NCBI GenBank assembly: GCA_029207755.1
Contig: JARCOQ010000016.1
Location: 4,345,001-4,409,000, forward strand
Origin: Chamaea fasciata
Lineage: Eukaryota > Chordata > Aves > Passeriformes > Sylviidae
Direction: 5' to 3'
Length of the DNA: 64,000 bases
The notes below the pieces were generated by a model that saw nothing but the letters and a program-made list of their open reading frames with translations, was not told the origin of the DNA and did not search any database. This document shows positions 1 to 13,800 of the stretch, in pieces; positions within the stretch are counted from its first letter, which is position 1; every line of letters begins with the position of its first letter. The translations under genes were made by a program, and so were the position numbers.

Positions 1-1658
1 AAAAAAAAGTGCGTGTTTCTGAATTTCTTAGGAAAACCTTGCTTTTTAGAGATAAGAATAGTTCAACTTTTGCCCCTAAAGGGTATTTGCAAACTGCAAC
101 AGTTGTCTGAGACATTAGGCTTAAGGAGTTTCTCTTTTGTGTTGTTTCTTTTTTAAAAAATGAAGTTAGGGCTGCTATACCAGATACATACATGTGCATG
201 AAATCCTGCTTTGGAGGCTTTATAACACTACTGTGTAGGCGGGAAAGGGATTTCTTTCCCTTCGCAGTCTCTTTGAGTTTGATTTTTTAGGTACCAGAGA
301 AATGTAGCTCTATTCCTAACCAAAACACTCTGTTGTACCAACATTGTTCATACAGTTATTGAATTTCTATATTGTATAAAAACACGAGCAATATCTTCAC
401 TATTCACTTGCTGCTTATTCTTTGCAAATTTTTCCTTGTAAAAAACCAAAAACCCAACACAAAAACCCCATCTAGAATGCTGTAAGAAATAAAGTATAGT
501 AAAGTAAAGTAGCCAGTAACTGGGATGGATATGACTGCACTGAGAAAAGGATGCCACACTCCTTTAGGAATTACCTTGTTTATATTGCTTTCAAGTCACT
601 GAACATGTCCATGGTGAAATACAAGCTTATATTTACAGAACTCTGTACAGTGTCTAACTGAGTTTCAGACTTATGTAGTTAATAAAAGAGGCTATTCTAT
701 TCTCTTCAGACAGCTTGAATTCTTATTAAATGTATAAGTTTCATTTTAGACAGCAGGTTTCTACATACTGGAAGCCTCAGGCTAGAGCAAAAAATGAAAG
801 GAACTTGTATATGTTTGTAAGTACAGTGCAGAAGGGAAAACTCCTGTTTCTGCTGCCAGGCCTCCAACTAGTTTATTTGTAAGGTGGGTCTTTTTCTCTC
901 TAAGAAGGGCAGGTAAAAAATGCAACTTATACAGAAAGTAGTTTTATTTCTGTTTCTCTCAAGGAGCTAATGTACTTTTAATTAGAAAAGGGCATTGAAG
1001 GCAGGTGGGAAAGGGGTTGTTTCTTTCTGTTGTTTCTTAATGAAAAATTTCTCTGTCCCGCAGAAAGAGTAATAGATATCCTCCTGAGATTTTTTACTAG
1101 AATTAATGGAACTAGTGGTAGAAATGATGCTGTAAGGAATGAGAAAACAAAGCCTGAATTAATAAAACCTTACAGTACAGTACAGTACCATAAGTAAGTA
1201 CAGAAACTTCTTGTTTTTCACAGTCTGAAAACAAAGACAAAGGAAGTCATACAACATGAATATAGCATAGTTTTCCTGTTACACCAAGAAAGTGAATTCG
1301 AATTGTTAATTCTTGACGCTGTTGTCCACCCCAATTAGAAAACAGCTTTTTTTAAGGCTTAGAGGTGGTAAAGTCATTGACATATTTGGGATAAAAGGCT
1401 GTGTAGACAACATTGTCTGATTTGAAAAGCAGACCTGAATCAAATGAAATAACTCAATAAAAGCTGCATTTTAAGTATAGTGATCTTCACAGCCATGCCA
1501 CTGTGCTTGTAAAACCTACAAAAATCAAACATTCTTTCTTTAAATTGATTTCAGTGTTTCACTGAGAAGATATTCTCATAACTGAATGGCTGCTGTGAGC
1601 TTTGCCATCCAATTTAATTGCTTCCATTTCCAGGCAAAATGACTCTCCTGAATTCTGC

Positions 1659-1681
1659 TTTTTTTTTTTTTTTTTTTTTTT
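1659..1681. repeat. Poly-T tract
   Basis: A run of 23 T. It creates a lysine-rich artefact in minus-strand translation. Confidence 0.9.
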
Positions 1682-4600
1682 CCTTGTGGAAGGCCAAAAA
1701 TGCTCCCTCATGGAGGCAATCTCATATAGCAGAAGGTGAGAGGGCATTTGGGAATGGATGTTTTAAAACTGCTGATCTCACCTGCTGATGGGTGATAGAA
1801 GTGATAGCAAATTCCACATCAAGTGAGTAGGAAATGCATGTGTGTCACTGGAACTTCTGTCTGAGGCTGGATCCCTCCAGGTGCCCAACACAACATGGAT
1901 CCTTGAGGCAGCTGCTGCTGTGAAGAAACGTGTGAGAGTATTTATCTAGAATGCAAAGCTTCAAAAGCACTTTGGAACCGTATCACTGACATATGGCACA
2001 GCAGTTGAAATGAGTGGAATCATTGTTCTGCTGCAGACTTTACAGATATCAGCAGGAGAAATAAAACTCAGGAAAGGTGCAGAGCTTTATGGGGTGATTT
2101 ACAGAGGAGCGGGATGTGACAACGCGAGTCAGTCTAAAAAAAAAAAAATAACAGCCCACAAGTTAAAACAGTGGAACAGCTTTTCCTCAGAGTGAAATGA
2201 TGAAGACAAACAGACGAATGTAGGAGGAATAAAATAAATCAGCTGTTAACACTCTCTTTGAAAACATCTTTAAAAGGGAATAAAATTGCTTTTTAGTGCT
2301 TTTTAGAGTTTTCATCCTTTTAAAAAAGAAATTAAGGTGTCTCTTGATTCTGTACTTATTGAAAATGAAGTGTTGCCTGGTTCTGTGAGCACCTTCACAT
2401 TGTGAAAAGTGTTATGTGGAAATGACAACTGATAGTTGTGAGAACAGGTATCCTTCAACCTATTTTTAACAAGTGCGACAAGATGACTTAACTGCCGTCA
2501 GCTCTCACAACTTTGGCCTCTAGTCCAAATCCATTTCATGCAAAATTCTGGGGAGGAAATGGGCTTCTTGCTGGGAACAGAAAATTAAGAAATATGGGTT
2601 AGAGAGTGCTCCAGTGTGATGGTTGTGTGTCAAAAACAGTCTGCAGCCTTCTGCCTAGACCTTGCAAACTGAAAGCAGCATCTGTATTTGGATTCTGAAG
2701 CAAAAAAAGAGCACAGCATAAATAGTCCTGATATAAGATGCTTAATATGTCAGTTCACCTAAGCAAATGATCCCATAATCTCTTCCAAATCCTCACAGAA
2801 TGTTTCTGACCTTATCTTGTCCCTATTTCTCCAAAAAGCAATGTTCTTTTTGGTTCTGAATTGCAAACCTGATTTCCTGGGTGTTCAGCAATTGCAGCAA
2901 GTGTGAAGTTTTCTGTGTCTGCCTTGCCATGAAGAAACTGTTTGCAGGATTCGAATTTATAATCATGGAACTGAAATTATGATCTAGACTGTGTAGTTCT
3001 GGATAAATGCAGAACAAATGAAGTACCTCCAATGGCTTAAGACAGACTCAAGACTTTCCCAAGGTTCAGAATGATTTTTTGCTAAGGTCTCGTTTACTTC
3101 AGGAGTAATGAGAGTGCAGTTCTAGTTTTAAAACAGAAAATGCCATCACATGTCTTGAAACAAAACACTGAAAATTGAGCGTTGAGCAGTAATCTGCTTT
3201 TTTGTTTTATCTGCTAATCTCACAAGTTGATAATTACTTTGTAATAGCTGCCAAATCATGAAGGAGTGGAATATATTTACCTATCTGTGCTGATAAAAGA
3301 TATAATCTTTTTATTTTCAGTTTTTATCCATCTCAGCAGATGTATAACTGCATAAAAGATTTTGTTGCTATAGCCTACTGAATGCTTAAAAAACTTGAGC
3401 AGATTAAAATTAATTTTTTGTATCTTATTCATATGTGGGGTTTTTTTGGGGGGTAAATGTCTCTTATTTCAGTTTGTTTTCAGTGAAGTGTAAGACATCT
3501 TGCAGAATTGCTTTACCATCTTGGGTATTTTAGAGGGTATTACTTCCTGCATCCATTTCATTCTCAGAATAAATAAAAGAGAGAAGAGGTACCAATACTG
3601 GGAACAGATGCCTTTTGAATGATATTGTAGACTTAATCTTCAAACTAAAAAAATTACTTATGTATACATGAAAAAAATTTGATTTTTATCATCAGAAATG
3701 CTGTGGAAATGGCAGTGGGTATTACATAGGATAGCCCTGACATGCTTAGCTCCATTAGTGTGGACAATTCAAGGGGATCCCAGCTGGGTTTCCTTTCTGC
3801 AGATTACACCGGTGAGAGCAGAACTGCTTCTACAGCCACTTCTAAGCAGTCATTCCCTTCTGAATTCACCTGCTTGGAGACTGCAGTAAAACTGGGCATT
3901 ACTGTGCTCTCAGTTTCCAATATTTGTTTATTTTATTTAAACATCCACGTTTGAAAATGATCTGCACTTTCTGTTTTTTTGTTGGGTTTTTTTTTCCCCC
4001 TGCAATTTGCCATTTTAATGTAGACTTCCAAATCTACGGGTATATTCTGGTAATTTCAGCAAAATGTATTGCTTACTAGTTAAAAAGATGTATTTTCGAT
4101 CATTGCACGGTGGATGAGGTAAAATAAAATGTTGTTGGGGTATAGAATCTAAATACTTGTGTAGGTGTTTTATTTGATAACTGCTATTCTGCTTCAGCTG
4201 TTTATGGGGTTTTATTGCTTGCTTTGCAATCCAATATAGGGACCCAGGTGTACCAGGGGAGGCTGAGTTATGTTGCATGTGGTTTCACAGAACCATATTA
4301 GTGTTCCTTAATCATTAAAGCAACATGAATTGTGGTCATGTATCTTTCAAAACAGCACATGATTATAGCCCAGGAATGCATTAAGAAACTTAAATGTGAA
4401 TTTAGTACACGAAAAGATTGCTTAGATCTTGCAGACTCCATTGCATTGTGAACACTTAGAGGTGGGAAGGGATAATTCTTACAATGCTTTCTGTCTGTGG
4501 GTTTTATAAAAGCTTCATAGGGGGTTATTGTACTTGTCTGCAGGTGAGAAAATTGAAACAGAGAGAAAAGAAAAAATTTTCCGAGGTCTCCTGGAAAGAA

Positions 4601-5949
4601 AATGGTGCTGCTGCAGGGAAAACCAATCAATTCAGAGGTCTAGGCCAGTTCTCTGTTCAAGTGTTCTACTGCCTCCTTTGCTTCCAACTGTTCCTAGTTT
4701 CCCAAGAAAACAAAAATCTCCACTACAGCTTCCAAGTAAAATGTGGTAAGTTTTCTGAGAAACCTCTGCTAGGAATTTCTACTTTTATTATTTGATTCTA
4801 GCAGCATTACACTGTAACCACAAGCCTAATTTATTTTTTGTAGTTGATGCTACTGTAATTCCATTGTTCCTTCTTTTGAAATGGAATTGTTCTGTATTTT
4901 TGTATACAAAAATGAAGGTAGTTTACCCCAATTTTCTACATTACAATTCCTAATGTTCTGCATTTAAAGAGAGAGACCCTCCTGCTGCAATATATCTCAT
5001 AATCTGTTTATATGAATAGAAATTGCATCAAATGCAACATTAGGGGAATGGCATTAGCTTTACATTAAGTGAAGTCCTTATTCAGATACAAGTTTTTATA
5101 GAAGGGGCAAGGGAATTATTTTTCTTTTATTTCTTGACTGTAGATGAAACTGTTCAGTTTATTTCTGTGAATCCTACTCTTTGGCCAGTTCCTAGAAATG
5201 CCATCTCACAAATCTTAGCTTCACCAGGCCTGCCTCCTCAGGACCACGCTGCTCTTCCTCTGACGTTAACAAAACCTGAGTTTATATCTAAGCTTTCTGG
5301 CATACACATTGCTGCTTAGAGCTGGTTGAAAATCTTTAGACAAAAGATTTCCAGCTATCTGGTGGAGCTGGTAACCTGTTTTATTTGAGCTGGTTTCAGT
5401 CTGCAGGTGTGCTGAGGCTCTTTGGGTGTGTCACTGTGAGACCTGAGCAGTCCCGCACCTCAGTGGGCTTGCAGATGGCTTTCCTAGGAATAAGGGAAGC
5501 TTGTCCCTCTACACCAACCCCTCTGCTGTTGTAAGCAGTATTAGTAAGCCACAAAGATCTGTAGAATTTCAAGCAGGATTTAATATGACTAATCATCATC
5601 CCACAGGATTTGACTGACATTTTAGTACTGGCTTCTGTGCAGCAGAAATAAGCATTTAAGAATAAAACATTTTCTGTATTAAAGGGATACCCTTTGTGTA
5701 ACTGCAGCAAACCTGACATGAGGCATGACTCTTGTGCACTAAAATTAGAGATCATGTGACAGACAAGGTAAGAGCCCAGGGTTCCAGCATATACACAAGG
5801 ATTTTCTAAATTGAATAAACACAAACAGATCTAATTCTGATGCTTTCTAACTTGTGTGTGCTTGACTTTAGAAGTCAATAACACTTTTCAAGACAAACTA
5901 TATGAGCATTATCTGAAATTGAATAGGTGCCTTTTTCTGCTTAGGAGTG

Positions 5950-5969
5950 TTTTTTTTTTTTTTTTTTTT
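5950..5969. repeat. Poly-T tract
   Basis: A run of 20 T in otherwise ordinary AT-rich sequence. Confidence 0.9.
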
Positions 5970-7704
5970 ATGAGACAGTGCAATAGTATGCACAGAGTAT
6001 CTGGACTTGTTAAAATGTATACTCTTCCCTGAAAATGGCAAATTAAGTATTGCATATACTTTGAAAATATAACGCTACATTTTTCTATGAAAACATAATA
6101 ACATGATTTTTACTGACATCCAGATGTGACCTTCGCTGTCTTTGAAAAACAGATTTTCAACGTCATGAAAATGCTGTGATGTTGTGTGTGTCCTGCTTGT
6201 TAGTTGAGGGCGTCTTACTCAGCTTTCATTTCTGAAATCCAAGTATTTGCATATAAATTTAAATCCATAAAATTGATGTAAGAATAACTTAGGTTCCAAG
6301 ATTACAGTTAGTTACACATGTGCAGACTCGTTATTATTTTCATCATAATTTTGTTGGTATCCTGTTCCTTGTAATTTCTGGCTAAATCTGTCATACCACA
6401 TCATTTTGGGTGGCCTTTTCAGTGGTACTGGTTTCTCTGTCTTAGAGTTGCCTTTCCATTTTATTCAGTGCTGCATATTGTCCTGAGACCTGTTCTCTAC
6501 AGCAAATTTAATTTTTAACATTCTGGGGCAATAAATCACAATAAAATGGGGAGAGTTTTCTAACTGAGCAAGAAAACCATGTCATTGATGTTTTTTATTG
6601 AAGAAAACATTTAAATACTTTTTAAAGGTGTTTTAGTCATCTTGGCAGTGTGCAGTGTGTAGAAGCTAAGGATGTGTGACTCAGGAGAAAATGTGTTGGT
6701 TCTCATTTAGGGAAAAAACTCTGTTTGTATTCATACAGAGCCTGAGCTGAGACCCAGGGGAGCAAACAGAACACTCTTCATCACATACAGGAGGAAATCT
6801 GCAGCTGATGTAAATTTTTATAACTCAGTTGACTTCAGAAGAGCGACGCCGATTTTATAGGAGATGAAGTTTTTTGCACAGTAGTGGTATTTTCTCAGTT
6901 TACTTAAAAAACAGCTGTGTTCAATATCAGGCAGAGAAGCCAAATCAAGTTCCCTGACCTGCATCCCTGTCATCAGAAAGGCTCTTCTGGGTTTACATTA
7001 ACCAGACTGGGATCAGTATCTGCTTCAATACATGCAAAATTCCAAGCAGCATTTCTATAGTTTTTGTTCTCTTACTGCTTTGAGCCACTTTGTTGGATCA
7101 GGCAGGTTGAAAGCTGGGTTAACCAGATGGTTGGGGGTTTCCATGAGGAAGACTGTCCTGGGGAGACATAGACCCAGAGCAAGGGGTTGCTTGCCTGGAG
7201 AGTTACTGAGAGCAGTTGGTTTGAGATTCGTTGGGCACAGGTGCTGTGAACTGGAAGAAAGGCTGGATAATGTAGAGCAACCTTAAAGCTGCCCTTCAGT
7301 GCACCAGGTCTGAGATGGCTGTGGGAGAGTGGATAGAGGAAGGAATGTGTCCCTTATGCCAGTTGTACAGGCTGCATCTCAGCTTCAGCGAAAAATTCAG
7401 TCTGTGAGTTATATAATCTTTGCTCGAGGAGCCAGTTTTCTGTTCCCATTTGAGGAGTTTTGTATGCAAACCTTCCCAAGCATCAGGATGAGAATATTCT
7501 CCAGGGGCTGTTCCTGCTGCTTCAGGTACACAGGTTTGCAATTCATTAAACTCTGCTTTCTTGCGTGGCAATCAGTTCCTACCAAACCCAGTAATGTTCA
7601 TTTACAAAATGGCAAGTGTAGCCATGTGACAGACCAGCACCATGAAATATATCTCAATTACTGTGCAATTTGGACACTTTACAGGTGTTACACAACAAAC
7701 AAGT

Positions 7705-7807
7705 GTCCTTTGAGTGGAAGGTCCCTGCTCATGGCCGGGGGCTTGGAACTACATGATCTCTATTGCCCCTTCAACCCAGACATCCTGTGATTATATGGTT
7801 CTATGAA
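7705..7807 (+). mobile_element. Short CR1 LINE 3' terminal scrap
   Basis: About 100 bp matching only the extreme CR1 3' end: GGAAGGTCCCTGCTCATGG, GGGGGCTTGGAACTACATGA, CCCCTTCAACCCAGACATCC and TGTGATTATATGGTTCTATG. It is diverged but the block order is diagnostic. It forms the C-terminal part of a 153-codon chance ORF, which is therefore not a gene. Confidence 0.8.
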
Positions 7808-8753
7808 TACCAATTAAGAATTTTTAGGAGTTCTTCACAGTATTTTTTCAATGATTAAATTGGTTTACCTGTAAAAACTCTAAGTCACAGAGAGCATGAC
7901 TTTAGTTTATAATAACCCAAAATTCTCTACTCTATCTAACCCAAACAACACCTTACTCTCCAGGGAACATCATGACATGCTGAAAGTTGGTAAGAGTTTG
8001 GGCAAGTAGTTACCACGTGCAAATGGCTGGCAGGTAACTTTTCAGACAGAATCCCACCACAGCTGAGTGGATGGTCTGTGTCATACTGGGGGATGATATA
8101 GGAAAATATATCAAATACAAATTTGACATATCTGCAGATTTTTTTTCTCGTACCATTTGTATTGTTACAAACTGTGTCTCAATTTAGATGCACTCAGCCT
8201 GTACTTCTGTTGTTTATAGGAGTGTGAATTGGCACAGTTGAGATAGCTCTACCCTATGTACAATTAACAGAGGAAGAAATTGGATGTTTTGCGATATGAC
8301 TAAATTAACTCATGAAAGTTGTATAGAAATGTAATTCCTCTGGCTACTGCAAATATTTAGAGACAATCTTGACCAAGCAGCTTCCTCGATGGTGGAAGAT
8401 CACCCTTAGAATAAGGATGAACATACATTTCAATATTTATTCATGTGGGGTTTTAATTTTTAGTTTCAGCACACATCCATAGTTGCTCTCAGTCAAAACA
8501 TCTGTCTTCATATTAACTCAGAGTACTTCTGATTGTTAAAAAAACAATGTTGTGAGATGTGGGTGTAGAATAATTATCTCTCTAATACAGCATTAAGAAA
8601 TTCCCTGCACGAAGAAAGACAGATTTACACTTGCTTTGTCTTATGTGGGTGTAAGAGATAATGGCGGTATAAATCTCTGTAGGATAATAAAATGGATAAT
8701 TTAGAATCTCTGTATAAGATTAATGCCGCACAGTTTTTAATTCTTCACCCCTT

Positions 8754-8769
8754 CCCCCCCCCCCCCCCC
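8754..8769. repeat. Poly-C tract
   Basis: A run of 16 C inside a pyrimidine-rich stretch (about 8741-8774); the only long C homopolymer in the window. Confidence 0.9.
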
Positions 8770-9671
8770 TTTTTAGGTATTGAGGTTAGTATTTTCACAG
8801 GTTACAGTTTCATTATCAACCAAAATAACCAACTGACCATAACATATTTGTAGGATTTTGGATTTAAAAAAAAAAAATTCATAGGGTCATTGTTTTAGGA
8901 ATAAAATTATTTCTTAATAATTTTAGTGTAGACTTTTAAAACTCAGTTTTTATTTTGTTGCCAGGACTTTTTATTAGGTATATTTTATGATAGTGTTTTT
9001 AGTTTAGGAATTGATCCTTTTTTGAAATATGGTACCTTGCGATAATGAAGAAGGGGAAATGCAAGAAGAAAAAGTAATATGTAAAGAGGGAATAGGGTTT
9101 TTTGTATCAATGTTAGCACTGTTTCCCAGCATGTAATAAAATACAATAATTTTGTGAGATACTTCGTATTATCAAGCCTATTACCAGGTTCATACTTCTA
9201 AAAATAAAACTTACTGTGTTAGTGAACTCTGTCCTGAGAGGCTGAACACCAGAAGCCTCCTAGAGCCCTTTGTTGATGCTTTGTAGGAAATGTTGGAAGG
9301 CAGAGGAATTAAGGGGCTGCTTCCTAGTCCTGGTCATCTTTGAGTGCTTTGGCATTTCACCTCATTTTCTGTGTTTTAGTTTACCCAGTGAGCGTAAGGG
9401 TCATGGTGCAAAGCTACTTGAGATCCCAGGTGGTTTGGCAGCAGTTTGTGTCATGGAATGCCGTTCCCTGATTTTGTTGCTAGGAGTTCATGTTCAGCAT
9501 ACTTGTTCCAGTAAAATCTCATCCTGTTCTTACTTATCAGCTTCAAAACATTGCTTCTCGTTGCATGAGACTTCCCTCAGACAAATGGTTCCTGTGAACA
9601 TTTTGTCTTTTGTAACTTTGGATTGCTTACTGTCTAATTTCATTTTAATGCTTAGCAATTGGACTGTATCC

Positions 9672-9693
9672 TTTTTTTTTTTTTTTTTTTTTT
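9672..9693. repeat. Poly-T tract
   Basis: A run of 22 T that provides the poly-Phe tail of a chance 141-codon ORF. Confidence 0.9.
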
Positions 9694-10815
9694 GAGATTG
9701 TAAATGGTTTCTCTTTGGGCCTAAACTTTCACATTCAATCCATAATTAAACCTTTAATTTAGGTTTTATTTTGGAGCTGAAGATAATTTCCCTTGCCAGG
9801 AAATCATTTAAGGATACCCCCTATATGCTTTTAACGTGCCTTTTATATGTTTATTTAAACTACTCAAATGAAAGAAATGCTTCAGTATACTCTGGAATTC
9901 AATGGGATTTAAACATTTCTTGTTGATACCATGTGATGTGTACTGTAGTACCCTTTCCTTAAAATCTTTTGCCATAAACTCGGACTCCATGCTATTTATT
10001 GTTAGAACTTTTTAGAGAACTGCTTCTCAAATATCCTTCAGCAGAGGTGGGTGTGTGAAACATGCTGCAAACCTTCAGTGATTCCAGCAGTTGGGAAACA
10101 CAATTTTGTCTGTCCAAGAAAGAATTACTCAATTATTTTTCATGTTTCCAGGCTCTGCACTGAGCCTCACTGAGTGTCTTCTCCCTTCACTCTGCCCTGC
10201 ACCATCTTTGTCATATGGCAGAAATAATGCCACGATTTTAGGAATCAGTTCTTAACAAAATTCCCCATTATAATCCAGCTACAGGGAGAAGAAATGCCTT
10301 GAAGATACCTGGTGTGCTGTGTCTTCTGACTTATTGCAAAGACAAATGTTTACACCTCATAAGTGAGTTTATGAGTATATAATTTCTGGCAGAGCTCAGT
10401 TAATAGAATTAGAAAAAGTGGAGATGCCATCAGAGGCAAACAAATTACTTTATCTTTTTCCTAAAATGGAAACTGAGAGTACTCTGATCTGCTTTTTAAA
10501 TATTTTTACTGCACATTTTATCCTGTTTCCAGGAAAAAGAACAGACTCGTTTTGTTCTAAATATCTACCACAATAAGAAATATTATCACAAAGATGCTTC
10601 CAAACCACAGTCTTCAAGGCTTGAAAGTGCTTTTTTTTTTTTTTCCATAATTCTTCAGTCCATCTGATTTTTAAGATTGCAAATTGCAGAGTTTGGCCTT
10701 TTAACCCATGTTTCTTTCTATTCATGCCATAAATGTGCCAGAAAATAGCTGTACATACTTTCTTTAATTTGATACAAATTCTGCAGCATTTTCTTCTTTG
10801 GTAAATTTTAAATTG

Positions 10816-10833
10816 AATAATAATAATAATAAT
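10816..10833. repeat. (AAT)6 microsatellite
   Basis: Six perfect AAT units. Confidence 0.9.
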
Positions 10834-13800
10834 AGTTTTACTTAGCTTTTAGGTTGCACTTTACTGGGTTAAAAAGACTGTGCAAAAATCAATTAGGACA
10901 GGTTTAATGAATAGCATTTTTTTCCTCACTTATGCCTTTCATTGTGATAATTAAAAATGCTTTTGTTTTTCTACTCTGAGAAGCTGCACTGCATCAAGGC
11001 CAGCAGTGTGTTTACAAAGAAATGATGTATGAGCTCTGCCATAAATAAAGTACATAGTACATAAAGCCACTAAATGAAGTACAGCAAGCTGACATTGGGT
11101 TGGCTTCTCTAAGTTTCAATTATTACAGGTTTGGAATTTTACTTGGGACATGGTGAAAGTTTATTTATATAAATGCTAGTGATGTTGTTAATAATTGTGT
11201 CCAGGATCAGCATAGAACATCATTGATCAAACCTACTGAGGCTTTGTTTTAAATCAAGTATGAGAAATTTGACATGCCCATAGTTGTCTAATATAGATTT
11301 TTTTTCTGATATGCTTCAGGTATCAAAGCTAGAATTGCAGAAACATCAAAGAATGAACTCCAATTTACAGATCTGTCAATTCAGGCAGCCAGCAGCATTA
11401 TGATTGATGTAATTTATTATAAGATTACATGGGGAAAGCTCAACACAAATGATTTCTGCAGCACTTGTTACTTACAGATTTTACAAGCAGTAACATTTAG
11501 AATAATGACCATCTAATATACTTCTCTGCAAACCACAGATAATAAATTTCAGTTATGGGTTCAACTTGTGAATTGGTACCTCATACTGAAGTAGTTACTG
11601 TTGACAATTCTTTAGGTCCCTTAGTCAAAGATTACAATGTTTAATTTTGACATCACACACCTTTTATCTGGCTATTTAGAAAGAGCCCTTTGAGTTCAGT
11701 TTACCAAGCAAACTTTGTAGTTATTGTTCACTCTTTTCCATTCCATCCATCCTTATCCTTTTAGAAACATTATCAGCTTTAATTGTATATTTGTATTAAA
11801 AGAATGCATCGTGTCATGGGCTGAGAATCAGTCTCTAGGTAGCTGTTCACCCTAAGTAATTGGTAATGACTTACTCAGAAGTGTGGCACCAAGAAAATAT
11901 TTCCTAGTTTGATGTTGCCCTATAGCTTCTGGGTATTCCTGTCTCTTAGAATCAGCAACTTGTGTGGTGTCGAGTTCAAAGCTTAAAACGTGCTCGGAAA
12001 TTTGTTGTAACAATTTCTGCCACTCTGTTAGTGGGAGTATTTGATCTGACAAGACTTATGTTCTCTCAAAAGCTGTTGAGTACTATAAAAAAGAATTAAT
12101 CCTCCAAGAGTAATTAATAATCTTTAATCATATATTGTATGATTTTCCCTGAAATCAATATGCAGGTGGATGACTCAGAGCAGTGTGACTCACACTATTT
12201 ACTCTTTTGAAATATTGACAAAACAAATTGTTTTAGGGGAAGTATATAATTTCTCTGAAATTGAATGAACATGAAAAAAATGGTATCTTGAGACCAGTCT
12301 GAGATGCTGTCTGTCTCCTGTTGGCATTCTGCAGGAGTAAAGAGAATTGGATTAGGTTTGACATCAGTAAGTTTGACTCAGAAAGGATAATTGGTGGGGG
12401 TTTGCTTTAGGACTCAGAACTTGTTGCTCCCTTGGAGGTGCCATGATAACCTTGTGGCTTCCCTGACATACAGCAAAGCACACCCATTCAACTGGGCTCT
12501 CAGAGCTGCTGCTTTCTCTTGGGAATAGGTTTGAATATTAGAAGATTTACAGATTTTTCATGCTGATATTGGAGGTTTGTGTTGCCATAATCTTAACAAT
12601 CAGGGTGCCTTTTTCTGAGCAATGAAAACAAAATCTGGAGAAGAAGGGGAAGAAACCTGGCATTAAATACTTGTGCTTCTGGATTACCAGCAGTGGTTGA
12701 AGCTGAAGTGTGAAACAGGAGAGGCACAAACCTCCTGACACACCTCTTATTTCCCACAGAGTGAAAAATCCTCGAGCTGGAAAATCAAGCACTTTCCTTC
12801 ACTGTGAGAGATTTTCTACACAGATCTAAAAGCTTGGCATGTATTATCTGGCAGAGTTGAGCAGGCAGCAGTGGAACCCCCAGCAGCTGAGCTGTGACCT
12901 CTGCTCCTCACTCCTGAGAGAGCACAGAAGGAAGCCTTAAATTTCAGTGACAGCCCATGATCCTGCAGCAATTCCAGTCCTGAACCTTTTGTCCCCTGAC
13001 AAGAAGATTTGTTGTAACTTGCAGTAGTGTCAGAAGTACCGTAGAGGAGTTGCAGATTTTAGGAATATTTTTCACAGCTCTGCTCCATATCTGATATTGA
13101 GGAGATCTTCCTCTGCATGGGGACAGCTTTTGGTTTTGCGCCATAGCAACTTCTACTAAGTTTTGAGGCAGAGTGTTTTTCACAGAGATATAATAAAATT
13201 GGATTGTTGAAAACCTATAATCAGCGTCTACCATTAATATTTTGATTCAGCATTAGTGAATATATATCGTTGTTCATAGCCACACTACATTGCTTTGAAT
13301 TCTTTTAATGCAACAGTCATTTGAGTAGTAAAAGCTAATCTTGTGAATGACCTCAGTTTCAGCTTGGGGAGTGCTTAGAAACATTTAATCAGATTTGTCA
13401 GATCAATAGAAAGAAGTTTGAATAATGAAGAATAAAGAACTTGCAATAGTATTGCTTAAATCAGATAGGGGAGTTTAAATTGATTCTTATTTGTTGTTTA
13501 CTATTTCAGCTTTGTTAAGCTCCAACGTAATTTTTATCATTATTTACAGAAGCCACTGTTCCGGCTTCTTGTTGTCCTGTTTTTTTGCAGTTATTTCCAA
13601 TTTGAAGCATTACTTAAACTTGGCTATGGTCTTCTAACCCGGGTACTTCCCTCCATTGATTATATTTTAGGAAACCTTGGCTCATAACTTATTCCCCAGG
13701 TTCAAAGCTGACTCGCAACAGCCCCAGCATCAGCCAAGCAGACCCTGTCTCCTTCCCTCCCCCTCAGGACCCCTATACATTGATGTGCATTAATCACCCA

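Larger units (their letters stand above)
1..7704. other. Upstream non-coding sequence, 5' end of window
   Basis: AT-rich sequence without any recognisable exon, RNA gene or intact repeat. It holds poly-T runs at 1659-1681 and 5950-5969, a short ACAGT repeat at 1172-1187 and an AGTAAA-like repeat near 493-512. Open frames reach at most 142 codons and show no family resemblance or codon bias. Confidence 0.7.

Noticed and set aside
7329..7790. 153-codon + strand ORF
   Set aside because: Its last third is translated CR1 3' end sequence and the remainder shows no homology or coding bias.
9270..9695. 141-codon + strand ORF with a poly-Phe end
   Set aside because: It terminates in a 22-nt poly-T tract; no recognisable domain. 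Chance frame.
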